Shown: positions 23,946-33,960, counted from the stretch's first letter. The stretch: DNA of 64,000 bases from Atopsyche davidsoni (GCA_022113835.1 JAILWY010000010.1:12263501-12327500), one strand, 5' to 3'. Translations and numbers: made by a program. Notes: generated from the letters alone by a model not told the origin.

Positions 23946-24110
23946 TCAAAAAAAATACTATAATAAAAATAGTTTATTCAAAGTATCGTCCCTCGCTAGC
24001 TACACATTTTTGCCATGTCTCTGTCAGTACACGAATACCATGACAATAAAATGACCGTCGGACCGAAACCATTCATCCCACCAATTTTACACTTTTTGGC
24101 CAAGTGTAGC
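23946..24110 (-). pseudogene. Tc1/mariner transposase C-terminal relic nested in hAT-like element B
   Basis: Reading minus from about 24030 to 23965 gives VLTETWQKCVASEGRYFE and a stop, the very common C-terminal ending of mariner transposases ('L..RWQKC....G.YF'). Upstream, another frame gives NWWDEWFRSDGHF, consistent with a frameshifted continuation. It is only about 50 codons long and surrounded by unrelated sequence. Confidence 0.6.
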
Positions 24111-24198
24111 CCAGCCAATCCATAATATATTATAAAAAAAAGTAGTAAGCGCCATCTATATGTGAAAGCCAAAAACTTAGTAGCGCTTCTAGAAATTC

Positions 24199-24200
<2 letters not shown>

Positions 24201-24261
<61 letters not shown>
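24201..24261. repeat. Homopolymer T61
   Basis: Sixty-one consecutive T residues lie inside hAT-like element B. This may be the poly(A) tail of a nested minus-strand retroposon, but no retroposon body with its own target duplication was identified. Its length is also vulnerable to sequencing error. Confidence 0.9.
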
Positions 24262-24263
<2 letters not shown>

Positions 24264-24389
24264 CTGGGCTTTGGAACTACTTTCGGGAGCAGAAAAATAC
24301 CTTGAAAAAATAAATGGCGCCCGCCGCCCGACCGGCGGGCGCCATTTGTGCTCTTGGGTCCTAAAAGGTTGGGGACCCGTGCCTTAGAT

Positions 24390-24520
24390 CAACTCTCGTA
24401 GACCCCCTTTACATTTCATGCACCCCCGATTTTTTTGTTCGCTGACATAGACCCTTGCAGGTTGGAATCGACCCTTGGGGGTTTATACATATCACATTGG
24501 GAATCTTTGTGCTAGACGAA
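24390..24520. mobile_element. Third hAT-like or unclassified element fragment abutting the stacked pair
   Basis: Directly after the third CCTTAGAT come gtagaccccctt, gacccttgcaggttgg and cacattgggaatctttgtg. This is the kind of GACCC-rich subterminal repeat and '...TTGGGAAYCTTTG' end that often closes hAT elements. I could not match a left inverted end or a target duplication. Confidence 0.35.
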
Positions 24521-26530
24521 CCCCCCCCCCCTACATTTTTTGTCACGGTTATTTGTCATTTTACTTTTGTTATTGTTAAACTTGTTTTTTAGGTGCTTTC
24601 AACTTAAAATATCCTATTCACTTTAGTTCTGTATCAGTATCTGAATCTGTATTATAATTTAAATAAATGTCTTCAAATTTCACAATGGTGTTAGTAAAAA
24701 ATGCACAAGATTTGAATAGTTCGATTACAATATATGCATCAATAAAAAGTCACATTTGCATTTAAAATTGCAAGTAGTAGGAACATGTGTTTATTATTGC
24801 ATACAAGTCTCGTGTATCGACTCAACGTGATGTATTATGCAAATTTTAAATATAAATAACTGAGATACATTTACAATGCACACAATACGCCAGGATGTTA
24901 AATCATAACATTATAGGATATTTACCTGCTAAGTTTCTTGTGTTAGTGATCTTTGTACTTCACCATATAAGTCTTTTTACTTATATTATTTATTCAAGAA
25001 TAGCGTCTATATATATATATGCATATACACACATTCATACATATAGGTGTAGAAGATTAAAATGTAGCTTTATGATAAAACTTGGCAGCCCCTTATCTGA
25101 CATATATTTGTTTGTTATATATAAAATTGTTGTAAAATATAAATTAATATAAACAAGAAGGGCTTTCTATAATTTTGCGATCAAATCTTTGGATCATAAA
25201 TGAAGGCTATTGTGTTTTTAATGGTTAGTAGAGAGAATTTCTCAGTAATGGCCTTAGTAACGTCCTCGTTTTATGTGCTATGAAAACTTAATAGTTTATT
25301 TACTTGTATAGAATGCGTTTCATATACCTGTATAATGTATTTACTTTTCTAATATATTTTTTTCTAATTTGAGAATTTGGGAATTCCGCTGTGCGTCATG
25401 TATTTGAAACCTCGGAAAGGGTCACCCTAGTCGCAAGAAAATTACCAACAGAACTATTTATTATGATTATATTTATCCACTTTCAATGGGTAACTTTTAT
25501 CAAATTTTACGTAGTTCCATGAATAACGAAGAGTCAATAAATTGATTGTGAGACGTGAAAGTTAGTATTTATGTGTGGATAGTATAAATATTACAGAACC
25601 CTTACAAATTGAAAACCTATAAAATTTAATAATTCTAGAATTTTTGGTCAGCCCTGAAGCTGTTTTCCTCCAGTGCTGACGCCACGAGGACGCCTACGCT
25701 TATTGGCTAAAATAATATTTATTTTATAAATATGATTACAAGAATTTTCTAAATGAAGATGCGGCTTGCGTCAAATGTGTTTTTTATCAAACAACACTAG
25801 TATAGTTGTTATGTTTTTATATAAATAAACGAATAATAACATTTTTTTCGATTAGTATCTTTGTACCGAAGTGATTACGTGTAAGTAAATGCTGATGGAG
25901 ATAAATATTTTTAGTTTTGTCGGTTGGCGGTACTTGTTGGTTGTAAATTTGAATACTGTCGAGTAATAAATAGCCTAGCAGTTTCCAGATTCACGTTGTG
26001 CGTACTCGTACTCTCTGTAGGCGTAGAACGGATGCTCGATGTTATTTTAGAAATATCATGTATTCCAAGGTTTTCACTATGTACCGTGTTACACGGCGCT
26101 CGGAGTGCACTTTAGTCTTGATTGTCGTTATTAACAGCGCACAACGGTTTCCGTTACGCGATGTCTCTGGCTCGATGTCTCGTGGTGGGAGGCTCGCTAT
26201 CGATGTCCACCAGCCTCACCTCACTTACAAAAACATCGACAATAACTTAACGCTATTCGCAGACATTGGAATTTACAATCTGCGTTTCTTTTTTGCAAAA
26301 CAACTCCCGAAGATTTTGCAAGAGTATTAATTTGCACTTACAAACGCGCCCTTGACGCCAACAGTTTGCATGCATCAACGAATTATCCTTGCAAAGTTCT
26401 TATTACATACACAAATAAGTTCAGCACTCGGCCACCGGCGGGTATTTTCAGTCACTGCATATATGTATTTTTACCCATGCATTTATGCATTATTTTTTTT
26501 AACCTTGATGATCTATAGATAGGCGTATTT

Positions 26531-26709
26531 AAATGCCTCTACACACGTAGCTACAAATCGTACCACCAAACTTCAGCTAGCTAGCCAATAGCGTCCCTTT
26601 ATTTTGGGTGTTTTTTGTGGTTTTGCCTGAGTAACCAACGTTATCTAGGACGCTATTGGCTAGCTGCAAGTTGGTAGCACGATTTGTTGCTACGTGTGTA
26701 GAGACCTTT
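26531..26709. mobile_element. Palindromic MITE (cctctacacacgtagc family), copy 2
   Basis: The outer ends are TTAAATGCCTCTACACACG and, reverse-complemented, TTAAAGGTCTCTACACACG. Both continue into gtagc(a/t)acaaatcgt and agctagccaatagcgtcc. The arms are about 75 bp around a short non-palindromic centre. It is clearly the same family as the copy at 18608-18773. Confidence 0.8.
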
Positions 26710-27303
26710 AATGTACACATTTAAAATGTAAAATGTAGAAACTCGCACCAGGTATATTTCTGGCATCCCTAAGAGCATGCTTCTGGTTTTCTAATTTATA
26801 CGTTGTTGGTATTTTTAAAAATATATTTTTATCAGTTCATAAATAAAACTGAAAAAATGTGATTCATTCTTATCAAAATATTTTATTTACGTTGCTCGCG
26901 GAAATTATTCAAAGATATTGTAAAATATGATTTTAGTCTCTTTAGTCCTATAAACATAATTGATTAAATTACGAGAAAAATTAAAAGAAATACGTAGGTT
27001 TTAGCAGTCGTTATTAGAATTACTGAACTCTTTGGTGTTAATACTGGTTTTTCATTTGAAGTTTCCGTTGCGGTACCGAGGCCATCTTCAGGTATTAAAT
27101 AATACAATTCCGTAAATATGGTCTCAGTATTGGGAACTTCAACTGATAACGTAGTACGAGTATAACATCCAAAAAATCCAGCAATTCTAACTTTTTTAAA
27201 AATGTTTTGCCAATGTAGTAGATTTTTGCCAAATTGTATTAAAGTGATTTAATATATATTTGACATAAAATACACGGTGGAATTTCTTTATAATATTTCT
27301 AGT

Positions 27304-27420
27304 GTCGTTCCAACTTTTTATTTATTGATCCGAATAGTTTCGCCAACATGCTAGGTTGCTTGAGAATGCCAAACTAGCACGGCGAAACGAGTAGCTTCAA
27401 AAAATAAATAAAGTAGAAAT
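27304..27420. mobile_element. Inverted-repeat MITE (gttggcgaaac family)
   Basis: The left arm reads gttccaactttttatttat followed by tagtttcgccaac. The right arm carries the complement (ggcgaaacgagtagcttc followed by aaaaataaataaagtag), making an imperfect palindrome. Single arms occur at 14224-14262 and 15634-15665, indicating a dispersed family. Confidence 0.65.
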
Positions 27421-27862
27421 AAAATAAAATATATAATTTTACTAAGAATAGTATGGTGATTTTACATTTAAAAAAAAACATCGATCGGAATATTTATGAA
27501 CATATGATTGCGTCGCTTGTTTTGATGTGCTCTTGTGACCTCTGACGGACTTTACCCGACATCTTCGATAGTATTCTGTCTCGTAAGTAAACAATGCGTT
27601 GTGGTTGTTTACCTATCACTCGAATGTACGAAAAGTGGAAAATTCTAAGCTGCTTTCCAACTATGACTTTGATATAAGAATAAATATTTTAAAGACATTC
27701 ATAGCTCGTAGTAAGCTGAAAGTCAAGTATTCAGTCAAATACGTGGTTTCACAAAAAAATAGAAGAAAAAAACAACCTTTTTATCCATAAATACGTGCAG
27801 ATATTTTAATGAATGCTCAAGATACAACAAGCATAAAATACATCTCATAAATATTCAAAGTG

Positions 27863-27867
27863 AATAC
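27863..27867. repeat. Target-site duplication AATAC (left)
   Basis: The 5-bp direct repeat is identical to 31850-31854, flanking the LTR element exactly. Confidence 0.9.
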
Positions 27868-28124
27868 TGTACCGGACGTCGGCAAAGCGTTTTTGACGCT
27901 GGCCTCATGTGCGGTGGAGGACGGCCCGTTTATGTCCCCACCGGCACGTTGGCAGCATTGTGGCTAACTTCATGAACCATATTGTAACTAACTTCACTTG
28001 AGTTGAATAAATGACAGTTGAGATACGAATACAAAACGATGGCGGTTTAAGTTAACCTCTCCCTTCCCGGCACACATCCAAATCCCCATCAGTTACAGTC
28101 TTTGTGCCAGAAAAGTCTGGTACA
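27868..28124 (+). repeat. 5' LTR (257 bp)
   Basis: It runs TG...CA with an AATAAA polyadenylation hexamer at 28006-28011. It differs from the 3' LTR at a single position. Confidence 0.93.
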
Positions 28125-28125
28125 A

Positions 28126-28143
28126 TTGGTCCTTCGAAACGGA
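28126..28143 (+). other. Candidate primer-binding site
   Basis: TGGTCCTTCGAAACGG starts two bases after the 5' LTR. The opening TGG complements the tRNA 3' CCA, but I cannot assign the tRNA. Confidence 0.45.
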
Positions 28144-28303
28144 TTAGAGTCAGTGTTTGATTTGGATGTGGAAGGTGAAGTTTCGGCGTTCTACAAGTGG
28201 TAAAACGACCGCACGTGTGCTGTGCTAAAGCCCTGCAAACCGCGGAAATTACGGCCTTACAACCCGTGATTTAAGAAGCATTTGCGAGCGTAAGATTGTA
28301 AAG

Positions 28304-31300
28304 ATGCCTTCCACCCGATCTGGTGCGAATGCCGCCGCAGAAGGCAGAGCTGGGTCCGATTCGGGAAGCGAATCGTCCCGAAACTCTGATCGGATAACGG
28401 CAGAGAATACGCTAAGACAGATGCGCCGCGAGATGGAGGAAACGCAGCGGGCAATACGTGAGCTAAAGGCAAGGAATAGTGTTCTGGAAGCCAACGCTGC
28501 CGCACAGAGAGCCGCCCGAGGGAGGCTCGCCGAAAGTGCCGCCGCGACCGGACCGAGCACCAGCCCCGCTAGGGCCGCGCTGACGTCACCTCACAGACAC
28601 ACGGAGAGAATTCACTCGGACGACCCGCATCGTCAAACCGCGGCATGGGTTTCCCAGCAAGACAACCCTCTTGCTCGGATGATGACCGCCGTCACTGATG
28701 TAATGCGGCAATTCTCTGACTCCCAAAATCCGAGACAGGATACAGCGAGAGCGTATCCGGGAACGTCGCCTCTGCACCGTACAGCAGAAGAGCCGGCGAT
28801 CGAGTTCCCTATGTCATCGCCACTGCACCGGACAGCAGACAAGCCGGCGATGATGTATGTCCGATCGGACTCGGCGGCGAGAGTGTCGCCGCCGCCCCAC
28901 CACATTCCTGCCTACCCCGACTCAAGGGGAATGAGGCAGATGGAGGCCTCCACGGCGAGGCAGTCCAGCATCAAGGTCGCAGGTAACCTGAACGACCCCG
29001 AGCGAGTCGATGGTCGCCACAAGGATGATGGCCGACACGATGGCCGACACGATGGCCGACACGATGGCCGACAGGAGGGTGGCCGACAGGGTGGCCGACA
29101 GGAGGATGGCCGACAGGATGGCCGACAGGACGGCCGCGGGGATCGCCGCCAGGATGGCCGCGATGTATGCCGCGAGGATGGCCGCAAGGATCGCCGCCAG
29201 GATGGCCGCGAGGATGGCCGCGAGGATGGCCGCGGTTACCGCCGCGATGACCGCCGCGATGGTGCGATGCACACCGGGGAGCCGCCGCATGGGCCCTTCC
29301 CAGCTGCGATGGCAGCGCGAGGCGTCCCTTCGTCGCATGAACTTGCGAGTCGGGAAGCGTCTCACACCGGGGAGCCGCCGCATGGGCCCTTCCCAGCTGC
29401 GATGGCAGCGCGAGGCGTCCCTTCGTCGCATGAACTTGCGAGTCGGGAAGCGTCTCACACCGGGGAGCCGCCGCATGGGCCCTTCCCAGCTGCGATGGCA
29501 GCGCGAGGCGTCCCTTCGTCGCATGAACTTGCGAGTCGGGAAGCGTCTCACACCGGGGAGCCGCCGCATGGGCCCTTCCCAGCTGCGATGGCAGCGCGAG
29601 GCGTCCCTTCGTCGCATGAACTTGCGAGTCGGGAAGCGTCTCACACCGGGGAGCCGCCGCCTGGGCCCTTCCCAGCTGCGATGGCAGCGCGAGGCGTCCC
29701 TTCGTCGCATGAACTTGCGAGTCGGGAAGCGTCTCACACCGGGGAGCCGCCGCATGGGCCCTTCCCAGCTGCGATGGCAGCGCGAGGCGTCCCTTCGTCG
29801 CTTGAACTTGCGAGTCGGGAAGCGTCTCACACCGGGGAGCCGCCGCCTGGGCCCTTCCCAGCTGCGATGGCAGCGCGAGGCGTCCCTTCGTCGCATGAAC
29901 TTGCGAGTCGGGAAGCGTCTCACACCGGGGAGCCGCCGCATGGGCCCTTCCCAGCTGCGATGGCAGCGCGAGGCGTCCCTTCGTCGCTTGAACTTGCGAG
30001 TCGGGAAGCGTCTCACACCGGGGAGCCGCCGCCTGGGCCCTTCCCAGCTGCGATGGCAGCGCGAGGCGTCCCTTCGTCGCTTGAACTTGCGAGTCGGGAA
30101 GCGTCTCACACCGGGGAGCCGCCGCCTGGGCCCTTCCCAGCTGCGATGGCAGCGCGAGGCGTCCCTTCGTCGCATGAACTTGCGAGTCGGGAAGCGTCTC
30201 ACACCGGGGAGCCGCCGCATGGGCCCTTCCCAGCTGCGATGGCAGCGCGAGGCGTCCCTTCGTCGCATGAACTTGCGAGTCGGGAAGCGTCTCACACCGG
30301 GGAATCGCCGCATGGGCCCTTCCCAGCTGCGATGGCAGCGCGAGGCGTCCCTTCGTCGTTTGGAGTTGCGAGTCGGGAAGCGCCTCACAACGGGGAGCCG
30401 TCGCCTGGGCCCCTCCCAGCTGCGATGGCAGCTCGCGACGTCCCGCCGCCGACAGGACTGGCGGAGCGGGACGCGCCCTCCATCGATGCCGCGCCTGCCA
30501 GGGAGCCGCCGAGTGCGCCTCCGCTGGCCGCGCTGGCAGCTCGCGACGTCCCGCCGCCGACAGGACTGGCGGACCGGGACGCGCCCTCCATCGATGCCGC
30601 GCCTGCCAGGGAGACGCCGATTGCGCCTCCGCTGGCCGCGCTCGCATCCCGCGACGTCCCGCCGCCGACAGGACTGGCGGAGCGGGACGCGCCCTTCATC
30701 GATGCCGCGCCTGCCAGGGAGCCGCCGATTGCGCCTCCGCTGGCCTCGCTCGCATCCCGCGACGTCCCGCCGCCGACAGGACTGGCGGATCGGGACGCGC
30801 CCTTCGTCGATGCCGCGCCTGCCAGGGAGACGCCGATTGCGCCTCCGCTGGCCGCGCTCGCATCCCGCGACGTCCCGCCGCCGACAGGACTGGCGGAGCG
30901 GGACGCGCCATTCATCGATGCCGCGCCTGCCAGGGAGCCGCCGATTGCGCCTCCGCTGGCCTCGCTCGCATCCCGCGACGTCCCGCCGCCGACAGGACTG
31001 GCGGATCGGGACGCGCCCTTCGTCGATGCCGCGCCTGCCAGGGAGACGCCGATTGCGCCTCCGCTGGCCGCGCTCGCATCCCGCGACGTCCCGCCGCCGA
31101 CAGGACTGGCGGAGCGGGACGCGCCCTTCATCGATGCCGCGCCTGCCAGGGTGCCGCCGATTGCGCCTCCGCTGGCCGCGCTCGCATCCCGCGACGTCTC
31201 GCCGCCAACAGGACTGGCGGACCGGGACACGCCCTCCATCGATGCCGCGCCTGCCAGGGAGCCGCCGATTGCGCCTCCGCTGGCCGCGCTGGCAGCCCGC

Positions 31301-31621
31301 GATGTCCCTTCGCCGCTTAAACTTGCGGGTCAAGACGCGCCCACCAGGAAGCCGCCGCCCCGGCCGCCCGACGCTACTCGTCGCCGCCCCGGCCGCCCCA
31401 GCCGCTCGACGCTACTCGCGGCCGCCCCGACGCCCTCGCCGCCGCCTCGGCCACCCGACGCCATCGCCGCTCCGCCGCCGTCTTCGTCGCCTCCGTCTAC
31501 GCCAAGCCCGACGCTCGCCCGCACATCCGCCGACGCCGGAAAAACGGACAGCCGACGTGGATCAGGAGTATGGCAGAGCCCTACTGGGGGAGTGTACCGG
31601 ACGTCGGCAAAGCGTTTTTGA
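28304..31621 (+). CDS. Tandem-repeat Gag-like protein of the LTR element (1105 aa)
   Basis: The single frame begins MPSTRSG, a start seen in many insect retrotransposon Gag proteins. Residues about 33-75 form a coiled coil (LRQMRREMEETQRAIRELKA region). Residues 238-322 are DGR/DRR-rich 12-bp repeats. Residues 323-725 are thirteen copies of a 31-aa unit (HTGEPPHGPFPAAMAARGVP followed by SSHELASREAS), twelve nearly identical at the DNA level. Residues 726-1013 are eight copies of a 36-aa unit (IDAAPAREPPIAPPLAALA type). A Pro/Arg-rich tail follows. The last codons and the stop lie inside the 3' LTR. No CCHC zinc knuckle or capsid homology region is visible. Composition is roughly twice the GC of the flanks. 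Presumed role: particle or RNA-packaging protein acting in trans with an autonomous partner; that is inference, and it could also be a non-functional remnant kept open by its repeat structure. Confidence 0.8.
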   Translation: MPSTRSGANAAAEGRAGSDSGSESSRNSDRITAENTLRQMRREMEETQRAIRELKARNSVLEANAAAQRAARGRLAESAAATGPSTSPARAALTSPHRHTERIHSDDPHRQTAAWVSQQDNPLARMMTAVTDVMRQFSDSQNPRQDTARAYPGTSPLHRTAEEPAIEFPMSSPLHRTADKPAMMYVRSDSAARVSPPPHHIPAYPDSRGMRQMEASTARQSSIKVAGNLNDPERVDGRHKDDGRHDGRHDGRHDGRQEGGRQGGRQEDGRQDGRQDGRGDRRQDGRDVCREDGRKDRRQDGREDGREDGRGYRRDDRRDGAMHTGEPPHGPFPAAMAARGVPSSHELASREASHTGEPPHGPFPAAMAARGVPSSHELASREASHTGEPPHGPFPAAMAARGVPSSHELASREASHTGEPPHGPFPAAMAARGVPSSHELASREASHTGEPPPGPFPAAMAARGVPSSHELASREASHTGEPPHGPFPAAMAARGVPSSLELASREASHTGEPPPGPFPAAMAARGVPSSHELASREASHTGEPPHGPFPAAMAARGVPSSLELASREASHTGEPPPGPFPAAMAARGVPSSLELASREASHTGEPPPGPFPAAMAARGVPSSHELASREASHTGEPPHGPFPAAMAARGVPSSHELASREASHTGESPHGPFPAAMAARGVPSSFGVASREAPHNGEPSPGPLPAAMAARDVPPPTGLAERDAPSIDAAPAREPPSAPPLAALAARDVPPPTGLADRDAPSIDAAPARETPIAPPLAALASRDVPPPTGLAERDAPFIDAAPAREPPIAPPLASLASRDVPPPTGLADRDAPFVDAAPARETPIAPPLAALASRDVPPPTGLAERDAPFIDAAPAREPPIAPPLASLASRDVPPPTGLADRDAPFVDAAPARETPIAPPLAALASRDVPPPTGLAERDAPFIDAAPARVPPIAPPLAALASRDVSPPTGLADRDTPSIDAAPAREPPIAPPLAALAARDVPSPLKLAGQDAPTRKPPPRPPDATRRRPGRPSRSTLLAAAPTPSPPPRPPDAIAAPPPSSSPPSTPSPTLARTSADAGKTDSRRGSGVWQSPTGGVYRTSAKRF
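29015..29269 (+). repeat. 12-bp tandem repeat array (gatggccg-based)
   Basis: About twenty degenerate copies of gatggccgacac / gatggccgccag / gatggccgcgag encode DGRH, DGRQ and DGRE tetrapeptides. Confidence 0.85.
29270..30478 (+). repeat. 93-bp tandem array (13 units)
   Basis: Thirteen 93-bp units code 31 aa each. Units 1-11 differ almost only at two codons (CAT/CCT at unit residue 7, CAT/CTT at unit residue 23), showing recent expansion. Unit 13 is a transition to the next array. Confidence 0.95.
30479..31342 (+). repeat. 108-bp tandem array (8 units, dimeric higher-order pattern)
   Basis: Eight 108-bp units code 36 aa. Middle units alternate between FID...REPP...ADRDAP and FVD...RETP...AERDAP types, so a 216-bp dimer was also duplicated. 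Confidence 0.93.
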
Positions 31622-31849
31622 CGCTGGCCTCATGTGCGGTGGAGGACGGCCCGTTTATGTCCCCACCGGCACGTTGGCAGCATTGTGGCTAACTTCATGA
31701 ACCATATTGTAACTAACTTCACTTGAGTTGAATAAATGACAGTTGAGATACGAATACAAAACGATGGCGGTTTAAGTTAACCTCTCCCTTCCCGGCACAC
31801 ATCCAAATCCCCATCAATTACAGTCTTTGTGCCAGAAAAGTCTGGTACA
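31593..31849 (+). repeat. 3' LTR (257 bp)
   Basis: It is identical to the 5' LTR except one base and supplies the stop codon of the Gag-like frame at 31619-31621. Confidence 0.93.
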
Positions 31850-31854
31850 AATAC
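31850..31854. repeat. Target-site duplication AATAC (right)
   Basis: It matches 27863-27867. Confidence 0.9.
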
Positions 31855-33689
31855 CATATTAAATCTACAACCAAAAATATGTTTATCAGCATAAAAGAGT
31901 TAATTTGCGAGCACGCTCGATTCACATTAATTGCGTAATCCTTTGAAAAAACTTAGCCATTTGTTATGAAATAAAATATAATGGTGTGTCATTAAACGTT
32001 GAGAAAGAAACTGTGACTCTTTGATGACTCCAAAGGTTGGTCTACCCGAGAGGCTTGGCCGCGATGGCTCGGCTGCGGGGATTAGTATCAGATGTCTCCC
32101 CCGCCGAACCCTTGAGGGGCTTCTGCAGCCAGCGTGCGCCGAGCGCCGCAAGCGTCTCAACCGTATCTCGAAAGTTAAAAAAAGTTTTTAAACAACAACA
32201 AATATAATATGAATATTATCAGTGTTGTATGTGTTGTTGTGTATTATGAAATAATCATGAATTACAAATGTTAACATCGATGCCTTTGCATAAAATGCAT
32301 TCACCGGCATTCATGATAAATTATTGTAATTTAGGTTTCTAGTTTTTCCATTTTTATTAGTACGCAAATCTTTTTTTTTGTTTCAGACGATGAGTATGTT
32401 TGTGTATTCGTCGTTTTCTCTATGAGAACGTATTGTACTGGTTTGTTTGACCATGCCGGTTAATTCTTACTGATAAAGTCCTATCTCGCCTGTGGGCTGT
32501 TCCCACCAACTTCATTGCATCCTGTTGACGTTTCCGCGATCTTCGTGGGCAACTTGTAATGCTTAGAAACATTAACTCTATCACCGCAAGTTATTTATTA
32601 ATTTTACCGAATGAAAAATCATAATGTACTGTTTTTATTTTTAATATTTTCAGGAAATCCGTGTATTTTTCAACTGGATTTACAAAAGTAATGGTTTTTC
32701 ATAAAATACATAGTCCTTCAAGGATTTAATGTTTGTGCGCTATCCATTCACTCATATGTTTTAAACGCATCAAGACGGACACAGTTGCTTTGAATACGAA
32801 TTACGCCTGCTCACCGACTATTTCTCTTTCAACCTATATAACTATAACATCTCGATTTCAGATAATTTGAGCTTTGATATATTTCCAATCGTGGGATAAA
32901 AATAATTTTAAAACAACATATTAATTTTTTTACAATAACCCTTAGAGTTAAACTTTTGTTTTATTTAAATGAATGCAAATCTCATAAAAAAACAATCGTC
33001 ACCATCGACGAAGACTGGTAAAATAAAATAAAATGGTTCTGAAATGAAAATTATTGATTTATAATTTAGGGCCTTAAATTGCCGACGACTATTGATTTGT
33101 ACATAATGTCCAATTAGAAGTTAATAAATTATTCGGCATGGCCTAGATTCAGGCCAAACACCTGAATATTGAATCTCGTTTTAAAATAATATCTTTGAAA
33201 ACAATTTAAATTTTTAAATCAGATTTGAAAGAGTGAAACTTGTGAGTTAAAAAAAGATTGAACAAGTGAAGTGATCAAATGCATTTACCAAGTGTATGAT
33301 CTTGATAAACCCCGGGAATGTCGGAAAATGCATTATGTTGATATTATGATTAAAAGATTTTGGTGTTCGTTTCTATATAAACTGACAGAATTAATATCGC
33401 CCTATCGGCTCATGGAGCAAAATTCTGAATAGGTATGTTTATTCAATTAAATAGAGAATTTATTGGCTATTAGATCTAAATTATAAGTATAGATAATAAT
33501 AACGAAGCTAACAAAAACGAAGCTCAATAAAAAAAAGTATACTTTTTACCTTTAGTAAATTTTTATAAATACGAAAATGTCAAAATGAAAGTGTATCGGT
33601 GATCGTGGTTTGATATTGAAATATTTATAAATGTTTTCTAGATTAGAATTACAAGTTGTTATTTTTTGTTTTCCTATACGCAGTGACCG

Positions 33690-33960
33690 CAAAAGGTTCA
33701 CGTACAGTGACGCGTACTCCGCCGAGTAACGTACCGAGTTATCTGGCGGCTGGGCTGCCTCACACCCCGCTCATGCATAATTCCATAGATAATTATTTTT
33801 CGGTCGGGTAAATTCGTGAGTCGCTGTAAGGAGGCGGGGTAGGAATAGACCGACAGGTGTCGACAACCGACGGTACACTTTCTAAAAATACTGTCGATAT
33901 TCCAGGCCGCTCCGAGCGGGTCTACAGGCGGGCGACACTGCGTCATTCGAGCGATGCATG
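33690..33960. promoter_or_regulatory. GC-richer complex block, candidate enhancer
   Basis: About 270 bp of balanced composition lies within AT-rich flanks. It includes homeodomain-like ATAATTATTT and TCGATA-type motifs. It has no coding features; the assignment rests on composition only. Confidence 0.2.

Larger units (their letters stand above)
22933..24381. mobile_element. hAT-like element B (1449 bp) with nested mariner relic
   Basis: The left end cggtggtccccaacc and the reverse complement of the right end, cacgggtccccaacc, are terminal inverted repeats. Both are followed internally by GGCGCCCGCC-type subterminal motifs. It is flanked by CCTTAGAT at 22925-22932 and 24382-24389. The interior holds A-rich tracts (23030-23108), a T61 run (24201-24261), a segment shared with element A, and the C-terminus of a mariner transposase on the minus strand. 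No hAT transposase frame is visible, so it depends on another copy for movement. Confidence 0.78.
24521..27862. other. Gene-poor region upstream of the LTR element
   Basis: There is no supported gene. It contains a MITE at 26531-26708 and an inverted-repeat element at 27304-27420. The 110-aa frame at 25998-26330 has no recognisable domain. Confidence 0.5.
27868..31849 (+). mobile_element. Young non-autonomous LTR retrotransposon encoding only a Gag-like repeat protein
   Basis: Two 257-bp direct repeats (27868-28124 and 31593-31849) begin TGTACCGG and end TGGTACA. They differ at one base (28091 G versus 31816 A) and are flanked by a perfect 5-bp duplication, AATAC. After the 5' LTR and two bases comes TGGTCCTTCGAAACGG, a TGG-starting candidate primer-binding site. 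Before the 3' LTR is a purine tract, GGGGGAG. The interior holds one long GC-rich frame and no protease, reverse transcriptase, RNase H or integrase. It must therefore be mobilised by another element. It fits the TR-GAG class (terminal-repeat elements coding only Gag). The near-identical LTRs imply recent insertion. Confidence 0.93.

Noticed and set aside
25998..26330. 110-aa plus-strand frame
   Set aside because: No domain, no splice context and no similarity that I recognise.
28922..31333. 803-aa minus-strand Arg-rich frame over the LTR element
   Set aside because: It is a shadow of the repeat arrays, whose unit lengths are multiples of three. It has no sensible start context or domain and is antisense to a frame with a Gag-like N-terminus.
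29015..31342. Regular direct repeats as a CRISPR array
   Set aside because: Repeats are adjacent units without variable spacers, coding in frame, in a eukaryotic genome.
29010..31700. 896-aa plus-strand frame over the same repeats
   Set aside because: It starts inside the 12-bp array in a different frame from the Gag-like N-terminus; its openness is explained by repeat periodicity.
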